DNA of 34,334 nucleotides from assembly GCA_024280855.1 (NCBI GenBank), contig JAJRPG010000065.1:1-34334 (forward strand). Direction: 5' to 3'. How positions within the stretch are numbered: position 1 is the stretch's first letter; each line of letters opens with the position of its first letter. Under the pieces are notes generated by a model. It was given only the letters and a program-made list of their open reading frames with translations. It ran no database searches and was not told where the DNA came from. The DNA is from Planctomycetota bacterium. Its GTDB lineage: Bacteria; Planctomycetota; Phycisphaerae; UBA1845. Made by a program: the position numbers and the translations under genes. Shown here in pieces: positions 1 to 6,812 of this stretch.

Positions 1-386
1 TCGCCGTTCGAGCGCTGACACCGATCCAGCGCCTGCCCCAAAGCCTGCTGAACCCGTTTCAAGTCCTTCATCTTCTCGTTGACTTCCGCGAGGCGCTGTG
101 CAAGCAGTCGCCGCACTTCCGCCTTGCAAGATTTACCACTCTCTTGTTCGAGCCGACCGAGTGTGCGGATGTCATCGAGCGTAAACCCCACAGCCTGCGC
201 GGAACGGATGAACCGTAGCTGCTCGACCGCTTGGGCGTCGTAGAGGCGGTAACCTGCTCGGCTCCGCGTGGTCGGTGAGAGGAGACCTTCCTCTTCGTAG
301 TACCGCAGCGTAGGCGTCGCCACGCCAACGGTGCGGGCCACCTCTCCGATAGTCATCAACTCGTCTGTTCGTGCTTTCGTTGTCAT
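1..386 (-). CDS. MerR-family metal-sensing regulator, C-terminus beyond the window edge
   Basis: Translated from the ATG at 386, the protein opens with the MerR winged helix-turn-helix (residues 11-50: MTIGEVARTVGVATPTLRYY, then EEEGLLSP and the wing RAGYRLYD). A long dimerisation helix follows, with EKMKDL as in MerR/ZntR. Cys87 sits at the start of that helix and Cys123 lies 36 residues later; these align with the Cys79 and Cys115 positions of divalent-metal sensors of the ZntR/MerR group rather than with the Cu(I) sensor CueR. The third expected cysteine would lie past position 1. An in-frame ATG at 356 is an alternative start. The gene is transcribed away from the efflux genes and has its own MerR-type promoter. 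I infer a Zn/Cd/Pb/Hg-type sensor; the actual metal cannot be decided. Confidence 0.9.
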   Translation of the reverse strand, partial: MTTKARTDELMTIGEVARTVGVATPTLRYYEEEGLLSPTTRSRAGYRLYDAQAVEQLRFIRSAQAVGFTLDDIRTLGRLEQESGKSCKAEVRRLLAQRLAEVNEKMKDLKRVQQALGQALDRCQRSNG

Positions 387-395
387 CTCACCCGT

Positions 396-427
396 ATTCT
401 ACACCTTAAAGTCAACATGAAGGTCAA
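396..427 (-). promoter_or_regulatory. MerR-type promoter and operator of the metal regulator
   Basis: On the minus strand a -35 TTGACC (427-422) and a -10 TAGAAT (401-396) are separated by 20 bp. That overlong spacer is the hallmark of promoters untwisted by MerR proteins. Inside the spacer edges lies the dyad ACCTT (403-407) / AAGGT (420-424), as in ZntR/CueR/PbrR operators. The start codon is 10 nt downstream of the -10, so the leader is very short or absent. I infer autoregulation of the MerR gene and of whatever follows it off the left edge. Confidence 0.85.
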
Positions 428-587
428 GCGGATGGTTGAGATTTCCTAAGATTTTTTCGTGAGGCAGAGCTACCAGTGCCTCAGACCCGATTCTTGGGGC
501 TTTCCCAGGTGGCTACGGGCGTCGTTCACGCCCACGGCGCTCCGCCGATTGCGATGTCTCGTGCTTCGACATGCGTGCCGAGATTCT

Positions 588-616
588 TTGACGCACACAA
601 AGGCGTTGCATAGACT
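588..616 (+). promoter_or_regulatory. Sigma70-like promoter of the efflux operon, leaderless start
   Basis: TTGACG (588-593), a 17-bp spacer and TAGACT (611-616) form a plausible sigma70-type promoter. The ATG of the next gene is at 623, where transcription would begin, so the message would be leaderless. No Shine-Dalgarno sequence precedes that ATG, which agrees with this. A 7-bp inverted repeat (460-466 / 477-483) lies further upstream; its role is unknown. Confidence 0.5.
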
Positions 617-622
617 GTAGTT

Positions 623-1045
623 ATGCGGATTCTTGCACTCATTCCGATTGTCTGGAGCTTCGTGGCGATGCCGACGCTTTGCCGAGCGGGCATCCTTGTC
701 GAATGCTGCACACAGGGGATTCCGGGGCATGAAAAGTCGCACGACGCGCCGGATAGATGCCCCGGTGGTTGTCCTTGCAACAAGAACGACGAAGCTCCTG
801 ACGACGATGATTCATCCCATCCGCGCGACTGCGACTCCTGCGCGGAATCCTGCAATGTCGTCTCTACGCACTCGAAGCAAACGGACGGTGATGATGTCGC
901 CGTCATGCTAGTTGTGACGATTGCCGTGGCACAAGTACCTTGCGATGCATTTCTGTCGCATCAGTATCATTCACGCAATCTGAACGCGACTCGATTAGTT
1001 GAACTCCTCACCATCCCGGACTCAGACCGACCACTCCTCATCTGA
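623..1045 (+). CDS. Small secreted Cys/Asp/His-rich protein, probable metal binder
   Basis: This 140-residue protein is not recognised as a named family. Residues 1-22 form a Sec signal peptide ending in LCRAG. The mature part is rich in Cys, Asp and His: ECC near the start, CPGGCPC around residues 46-52, an acidic DDDD run and CDSCAESC around 70-77. That composition suggests periplasmic binding of a soft or divalent metal. It is the first gene of a rightward group with the RND adaptor (181 nt downstream) and pump, which supports a role as a metal sponge or chaperone. It probably uses a leaderless start. The last 40 residues, including a hydrophobic stretch VAVMLVVTIAVAQV, show no motif I know. 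The reading frame is open and codon use is normal, but the function is inference. Confidence 0.65.
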   Translation: MRILALIPIVWSFVAMPTLCRAGILVECCTQGIPGHEKSHDAPDRCPGGCPCNKNDEAPDDDDSSHPRDCDSCAESCNVVSTHSKQTDGDDVAVMLVVTIAVAQVPCDAFLSHQYHSRNLNATRLVELLTIPDSDRPLLI

Positions 1046-1226
1046 TTTCTGATCCGACCCTCTGATGTTACCGCTGCGCAAGTGGTGCGCCCGTTCATGG
1101 GTCGCCGCTCGCGTTGTTGGCCATTGGCATACTTACTGATGCCATAGAACTCAATGAACTTGCAGGCGTTCCGCTGCGCGATATCGCGGCGGCGATGCTG
1201 GGCTTATCACGAAGAGATGGAGAACA

Positions 1227-3554
1227 ATGATGAACACATTATGTGGCCACGGCTGTCGCGTGGCTTTTTCGATGACGGCTCTTGCGCTGATCATCTTGGG
1301 CGGTTGCAAAGAGAAAGATGAGCAAGAGAAACGAATAGGTGACGACCCACCAACAAAGGTCGTCACGGCATCCATGATCGGCCCGGACACAAGTGCGGTT
1401 CCGATTGACATGTCCAAAGGTTGGTGCAAAGGACACGGCGTGCCGGAGTCCGTCTGCACACGATGCGATGCATCGCTGATTGCGATGTTCAAAGAGCGGC
1501 AAGATTGGTGCGGGGAACATGGTTTGCCTGTGTCGCAGTGTACGAACTGCAATCCGGGGGCGCGTGAACAATGGGCGGCGCTGAACCCCGTCAGCACAAC
1601 ACAGCCAAGTAAATCTAGCGGCGCACTCGCCAGGAAAAAGGCCGCGCTCCCGCTTGGGCCAGCGTCAAGTCCTGTTGAACCAACACTCGATGATGGCTGG
1701 TGCGGCGGACACGGGGTGCCGGAGTCGGTCTGCACGCGGTGCGGCGCTTCGCCTGAGAAGTTCAAGGAAGCGGGCGACTGGTGCAAAGAACACGATCTGC
1801 CTGAGTCACAGTGCGTGACTTGTCATCCAGAGGTTGCGGCGGAATGGGCTAAGCTCAATCCCGCAAACCAGAAAGACAACCAAAGCGGTGATGCGTCAGA
1901 TGTAAAGAGCGAAAAAACACCCAACGAGCAACAGGCAGGCATGACGGGTAAGTGGTGCGCGGAACATGGCGTGCCGGAATCCGTCTGCAGCCGATGTGAT
2001 GATTCGTTGGTCGCCAACTTCAAGAAAACAAACGACTGGTGCGCCGCGCACGGGTTGCCCGAATCGCAATGCACGCTCTGCAACCCCGAAGTCAGAGAGA
2101 AATGGATCGCGCTGAGGCCGAAGACGCTGACCCGTCGTGACAGCGACGCGCAAGGTTCGATTCGCTTGGAACCCAACCGTCGGCTTCTCACGGGGAGCAA
2201 CGATAGCCAGTGTCAGGTAGATCGTTTGCAGGTTCGGTTTCTCGACGCAACGACGACACGCAAGGCGGGTATTGAAACGGAAGTCGTCCGAACCCGCCGT
2301 CTGTCGAACACGATTGAGTGTCTTGCGGAAGTGGGCTTTGATGAGACGCGGCTTGTCAGAATCACGCCCCGCGTGGGCGGTGTCGTGACGGAGGCATCCG
2401 CCGAAATAGGAAGCGTTGTCAACGCGGGTGATGTTCTGGCGGTGCTTGAAAGTCCAGCGCTGGGACTTGCGAAGAGTCGCTACATCAGCGTCCGCGAAGG
2501 TCACCTACTCGCAGCGGCAGACTTCGAGCGTGTGGACACCATCTATCGTGGCACGCAACGGATGCTGGATGTTTGCACAGCGACGACTCCTTCCAATGAG
2601 GTGAGAAACAAACTCAACGAGGTTCGAGTCGGTGATGCCAAGAGTCGCCTGTTGCAAGCGCATGCCGGACTGGAATTAGCCCGCTCGACGCTTAAACGGG
2701 AGCGAACGCTGTTCGATAAGAAGATCAGCAGTGAACAGGACTTAGATACTGCCAAGAGCAACCTTGCTTCGGCGGAGGCAGGATTTCACGCTACGCATGA
2801 GGCCGTCACCTTCAACAGCAAGCGAGATCGCCTTGCAGCGATGCGTACGCTCAAGGTGGCCAAGAGCGAAATGGATGCTGTCGCACGCGAGCTTCACATC
2901 CTCGGTTTGAGTGATGCGCAGTTGGCGGCAATTGGCAGCGAATCGGGCGTCGCACTTTCGCGCTACGATCTGCGCAGCCCAGCGGCGGGTCGCATTGTCG
3001 AAAGAAGCGCAGTTGTTGGCGAAGTCGTCGAGCAGCGGGACGCGCTTTATGCAGTCGCCGATCTATCCACGATGTGGGTGATGATGGACTTGCGTGAGCA
3101 TGACCTCACGCTGGTGCGCGTTGGCCTCCCGGTACTGCTCACCGTAGACGGTCTGCCCGGTCACTCGTTCGACGGAACCGTCTCATGGATCGCTAGCACG
3201 GTGGACGACCGAACCCGCACCGTCAAAGTCCGCGCGAATCTTCCCAACAAAGACGGCCTGCTTAGGGAAAACATGTTCGGGCTTGCGCGAATCATCATTC
3301 TCGACAACGACGAAGTGGTCTCCATCCCCAGCGAAGCCGTCCAAACCGATGGCTGCTGCCAACTGGTGTTTGTCAAGCAGGACGACACTCTCTTTGAGCC
3401 GCGCAAGGTATCACTAGGCGCGAGCGCCAACGGGCATGTTGAGATTCTTGCGGGTCTTACGCCCGGTGAATCCGTGGTCACCATCGGCAGCTTCCTGATG
3501 AAAACAGAAATCCTCAAGTCCAACATCGGCGCTGGCTGCTGTGATGTGGAATAG
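1227..3554 (+). CDS. RND efflux periplasmic adaptor (HlyD/CusB-like) lipoprotein with N-terminal Cys/His repeats
   Basis: This is the membrane-fusion subunit of a heavy-metal RND pump, linking the inner-membrane pump to an outer-membrane channel. The N-terminus is a lipoprotein signal with lipobox LGGC (Cys27). Residues 66-293 hold three paired repeats of the form WCxxHGVPESVCxRC...DWCxxHGLPESQCxxCxPE, described separately. From about residue 330 comes the adaptor proper: a barrel-sandwich/lipoyl half (RVGGVVTEASAEIGSVVNAGDVLAVLESP), a long alpha-hairpin (about 425-560), the second lipoyl half (DLRSPAAGRIVERSAVVGEVVEQRDALYAVADLSTMWV) and the beta-barrel and membrane-proximal domains. It ends in GCCDVE, a possible extra metal site. 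At 775 residues it is much longer than usual adaptors, mainly because of the repeats. ATGs at 1227 and 1230 are both possible, with GGAG at 1219-1222 ahead of them. The pump gene starts 14 nt downstream. Confidence 0.93.
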   Translation: MMNTLCGHGCRVAFSMTALALIILGGCKEKDEQEKRIGDDPPTKVVTASMIGPDTSAVPIDMSKGWCKGHGVPESVCTRCDASLIAMFKERQDWCGEHGLPVSQCTNCNPGAREQWAALNPVSTTQPSKSSGALARKKAALPLGPASSPVEPTLDDGWCGGHGVPESVCTRCGASPEKFKEAGDWCKEHDLPESQCVTCHPEVAAEWAKLNPANQKDNQSGDASDVKSEKTPNEQQAGMTGKWCAEHGVPESVCSRCDDSLVANFKKTNDWCAAHGLPESQCTLCNPEVREKWIALRPKTLTRRDSDAQGSIRLEPNRRLLTGSNDSQCQVDRLQVRFLDATTTRKAGIETEVVRTRRLSNTIECLAEVGFDETRLVRITPRVGGVVTEASAEIGSVVNAGDVLAVLESPALGLAKSRYISVREGHLLAAADFERVDTIYRGTQRMLDVCTATTPSNEVRNKLNEVRVGDAKSRLLQAHAGLELARSTLKRERTLFDKKISSEQDLDTAKSNLASAEAGFHATHEAVTFNSKRDRLAAMRTLKVAKSEMDAVARELHILGLSDAQLAAIGSESGVALSRYDLRSPAAGRIVERSAVVGEVVEQRDALYAVADLSTMWVMMDLREHDLTLVRVGLPVLLTVDGLPGHSFDGTVSWIASTVDDRTRTVKVRANLPNKDGLLRENMFGLARIIILDNDEVVSIPSEAVQTDGCCQLVFVKQDDTLFEPRKVSLGASANGHVEILAGLTPGESVVTIGSFLMKTEILKSNIGAGCCDVE
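1422..2105 (+). repeat. Three tandem paired Cys/His modules in the RND adaptor
   Basis: Modules begin at Trp66, Trp158 and Trp243 of the adaptor and the last ends at Trp293. Each has two half-modules: WC-x-x-HG-VPES-x-C-x-x-C followed about 15-20 residues later by DWC-x-x-H-x-LP-x-SQC-x-x-C-x-P. Each half offers three Cys and one His, a plausible zinc- or copper-binding knuckle, six in all. The modules are joined by linkers of variable length rich in Ser, Lys and Asn. The middle half-modules vary slightly (EHD for EHG, PVSQ for PESQ), so this is an old duplication, not a recent slip. Confidence 0.85.
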
Positions 3555-3568
3555 GAAAGACTTTCGCC

Positions 3569-6500
3569 ATGCTCAATGACATTATCTACTGGTCACTCCG
3601 ACATCGCTTCATCGTGATCGCCATCGCCGTTGGTCTCGCGGTGACGGGTGCATTCTCCTTGTCACGACTACCCATCGACGCCTTTCCTGATACCACGCCC
3701 GTGCAGGTTCAGGTCAACACCGTCGCAGCCGCATTATCTCCTGTCGAGATCGAACAGCAGATCACTTTCCCAGTGGAGCAAGCCATCAGCGGATTGCGGG
3801 GGCTTGTCGAAGTCCGCTCTCTCTCCAAGTTTGGCCTTTCGCAGGTCACGGTCATCTTCGACGATGACACCGACATCTATCTCGCCCGGCAGCAGGTCAT
3901 GGAGCGCCTCAGTACCGTGGAATTACCCGAAGGCTTATCGCAGCCCGCGATGGGGCCAGTTGCCACGGGTTTGGGAGAAGTTTTTCACTACATCCTCACC
4001 AGCGACACGAAGAACCTCAGCGACCTGCGAGCGATTCAGGACTGGATCATCAGACCGCAACTTCGCAGCGTCTCCGGTGTGGCCGAGGTGAACAGTTGGG
4101 GCGGTCACGAGCGCCACTATCAAGTTGTCGTCGATCCGGTAAAGCTGACCAAGTACGACCTGTCGCTTTTGGACTTGTTCAACGCACTTCGCCGCAACAA
4201 CGCCAATGTCGGCGGCGGCAACATCACGCGATCCGGCGAGCAGTTGCTCGTTCAGGGCATCGGATTCGTGACAACGCTTGAAGAAATCGGCAACATCGTC
4301 GTGACCGCAACGGACGGTGTACCCATCTATGTGCGCGACCTCGGCGATGTCATTGATGGTCACGAGGTGCGGCGAGGAGCTGTCACTTATGGCGGTAAGG
4401 GCGAAGCTGTGCTTGGGCTAGGGTTCATGCTCATGGGTGAGAACAGCCGTGATGTCACTGAGCGACTCAAAGCGCGCATGGAGCAAGTCAAAATGTCGCT
4501 CCCGCCGGATGTCGAGGTCAAGACAGTCTACGACCGGACGGACTTGGTTGATCTGGTACTCAACACAGTGAAGACCAATCTGTTCGAGGGTGCGATCCTT
4601 GTGGTCGTCGTGCTGTTTCTTTTCTTGGGGAACTTTCGGGCTGGGTTGATCGTTGCATTGGCCATCCCGCTTTCGATGCTGTTCGCGGGGAACTTGATGC
4701 TCCGCGTCGGCATCGCGGGCAGTTTGATGAGCTTGGGCGCTATCGACTTTGGACTCATCGTAGATAGCTCGGTCATCATGATCGAGAACAGCGTTCGGCA
4801 CTTGGCCGAGAGCAACGATGGACGATCCAGAATCGAGATCGTGCGCGACGCTGCCATCGAGGTGCGAAAACCGACGATGTTCGGTGAACTCATCATCATG
4901 ATCGTGTACTTGCCAATCCTTACGCTGGAGGGGATTGAAGGCAAACTCTTTTCGCCTATGGCACTCACAGTGATCTTCGCGTTGGCTGGTTCGATGATCG
5001 CGTCGCTGACCCTCATGCCAGTGCTGGCCAGCTTGTGTCTGCCGAAGAAAATCAAGGATCGTGAGCCGCTCATTGTCCGACTCGCAAAACGGGCGTATGC
5101 TCCAATGCTCCGTTATGTCCTCAGCGCTCGCGGGGTGGTTCTATCCTTCACGGGGGTCGCTCTGGTCAGTGCCGTATGGGTTGCGCTCAATCTTGGCGCA
5201 GTATTTATTCCGCGGCTCTCCGAGGGAGCGATTGTCATCAACACCGTGCGCCTCGCGGGTGTCTCCCTCGAAGAATCGGTGCGTTACGGAACAAAGATTG
5301 AGCAGGAACTGCTAACGAGCTTCCCGGATGAAATCAAAGATATCTGGTCGCGCACCGGGACAGCCGAGGTGGCGACAGACCCAATGGGGATCGAACTGAC
5401 CGATGTGTTCATCACGCTCCACCCGCGAACGCAATGGCAACGAGCAAGCACGCAGGCCGAACTGGTACTCATGATGGAAGGCAAGCTGGCTTCGATGCCC
5501 GCCATGCGAGCCATCTTCACGCAACCCATCGAGATGCGGGTCAATGAGATGGTCGCTGGCATCCGCAGCGATCTCGGCATCAAGGTGTTTGGTGATGACT
5601 TCGTTCAACTCAAAACCATCGCCGGGCAGATCGAAGACATTCTGAAATCCATTCCCGGCACCGCCGACGCGGTGACGGAGCAAGTCACGGGGTTGCCCGT
5701 GTTGAAGATTCGGCTGCGCCAAGACCAACTCGCGCGACACGGCGTACCCGCCAGTGAGGTACTGGATTTCGTCGCGGCTATCGGCAACATCCGCATCGGT
5801 GAGATTCGTCAGGGGCAGGTTCGGTTTCCGCTCTCGGTGCGGTTGCCCGATGAGTACCGCACAGACCCGGAGCGCGTAGCCAATCTTCTAATTCCCACAG
5901 CTTCGGGACAACTTCTACCGCTTTCGCGTCTGGCGGATTTGGAAATCGTTGATGGGCCATCCACCATCAATCGTGAATGGAGCAAACGCCGCGTGGTCGT
6001 TCAGTGCAACGCCCGTGGTCGTGATGTGGCCAGCTTGGTCGCCGAGGCGCGGACACGAATCGAATCAGAGATTGACTTCCCGCCGGGCTACTTCGTTCGA
6101 TACGGCGGACAGTTCGAGCATTTGGAACGAGCATCCAGACGACTGATGTTTGTAGTGCCTCTCGCGCTCAGCCTCATCTTCGTCCTACTGTATATCACTT
6201 ATGGTCGAGTCACCGATGTGATCCGCATCTTCATGACGCTTCCGCTTGCTGTTGTGGGAGGTGTCTTTGCATTGCACTTCCGAGACATGCCGTTCAGCAT
6301 CTCAGCCGGAGTCGGCTTCGTAGCTATGTCAGGAGTCTCTGTTCTCGGTGACATGGTGTTCGTGTCGTACCTTCGGAGCCTGCTCGATAAGGGCATGTCG
6401 ATGTACGAAGCAATCGAACAAACAGCCATGATGCGCCTGCGCCCCGTCCTGATGACTGGGTTGGTTGCTGCCTTGGGTTTTGTCCCGATGGCATTCAACA

Positions 6501-6634
6501 CGGGCGTAGGTGCAGAAGTTCAGCGCCCCCTCGCCACGGTCGTCATCGGCGGCGTCCTAACATCCACAATGCTGACCCTGCTCGTGCTTCCCGTGTTCTA
6601 TTCATTGCTGAGCGGAAACGCGAAGAAGTCCTAG
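3569..6634 (+). CDS. Heavy-metal efflux RND pump (CzcA/CusA family)
   Basis: This inner-membrane proton/metal antiporter has 1021 residues, the normal length for HME-RND pumps. It has TM1 near residues 12-32, a first periplasmic loop opening with PIDAFPDTTPVQVQVNT, TM2-TM6, a second large periplasmic loop, and TM8-TM12 at the end. The TM4 signature is D393-FG-LIV-D399-SSVIMI-E406-N. Its Asp/Asp/Glu spacing matches the proton-relay residues of CzcA, and the DFG form fits divalent-cation pumps better than Cu(I) CusA, which lacks DFG there. It follows the adaptor by 14 nt with GGAAAG upstream of the ATG, so the two are one operon. No outer-membrane factor gene follows: the next gene is on the other strand. 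A weak 5-bp hairpin (6693-6709) lies downstream. The exact metal is not decidable. Confidence 0.95.
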   Translation: MLNDIIYWSLRHRFIVIAIAVGLAVTGAFSLSRLPIDAFPDTTPVQVQVNTVAAALSPVEIEQQITFPVEQAISGLRGLVEVRSLSKFGLSQVTVIFDDDTDIYLARQQVMERLSTVELPEGLSQPAMGPVATGLGEVFHYILTSDTKNLSDLRAIQDWIIRPQLRSVSGVAEVNSWGGHERHYQVVVDPVKLTKYDLSLLDLFNALRRNNANVGGGNITRSGEQLLVQGIGFVTTLEEIGNIVVTATDGVPIYVRDLGDVIDGHEVRRGAVTYGGKGEAVLGLGFMLMGENSRDVTERLKARMEQVKMSLPPDVEVKTVYDRTDLVDLVLNTVKTNLFEGAILVVVVLFLFLGNFRAGLIVALAIPLSMLFAGNLMLRVGIAGSLMSLGAIDFGLIVDSSVIMIENSVRHLAESNDGRSRIEIVRDAAIEVRKPTMFGELIIMIVYLPILTLEGIEGKLFSPMALTVIFALAGSMIASLTLMPVLASLCLPKKIKDREPLIVRLAKRAYAPMLRYVLSARGVVLSFTGVALVSAVWVALNLGAVFIPRLSEGAIVINTVRLAGVSLEESVRYGTKIEQELLTSFPDEIKDIWSRTGTAEVATDPMGIELTDVFITLHPRTQWQRASTQAELVLMMEGKLASMPAMRAIFTQPIEMRVNEMVAGIRSDLGIKVFGDDFVQLKTIAGQIEDILKSIPGTADAVTEQVTGLPVLKIRLRQDQLARHGVPASEVLDFVAAIGNIRIGEIRQGQVRFPLSVRLPDEYRTDPERVANLLIPTASGQLLPLSRLADLEIVDGPSTINREWSKRRVVVQCNARGRDVASLVAEARTRIESEIDFPPGYFVRYGGQFEHLERASRRLMFVVPLALSLIFVLLYITYGRVTDVIRIFMTLPLAVVGGVFALHFRDMPFSISAGVGFVAMSGVSVLGDMVFVSYLRSLLDKGMSMYEAIEQTAMMRLRPVLMTGLVAALGFVPMAFNTGVGAEVQRPLATVVIGGVLTSTMLTLLVLPVFYSLLSGNAKKS

Positions 6635-6812
6635 TGCCGTCCACCCTACGGTTGCTAGCGACTATGAGCATCGTGCGCCTCCGAGAATGCGTACCATGAT
6701 AGCTATGGTGGTTCCCATTTCATTCGACACACATTTTCTGCGGACGGCTGTTCAGTGTTCGCCTAATCGCTGCCTTATCTGTTGTTCGTAAGCGTCCTCG
6801 ACGGTGCGATTC

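Noticed and set aside
68-328. 86-codon minus frame at the left end
   Set aside because: It is a shifted frame of the MerR-family gene, whose domain is clear in the frame starting at 386.
403-424. Reading the MerR dyad as the operator of the rightward efflux operon
   Set aside because: The -35 and -10 elements around it point left, and the first rightward gene has a separate promoter about 165 bp further on.
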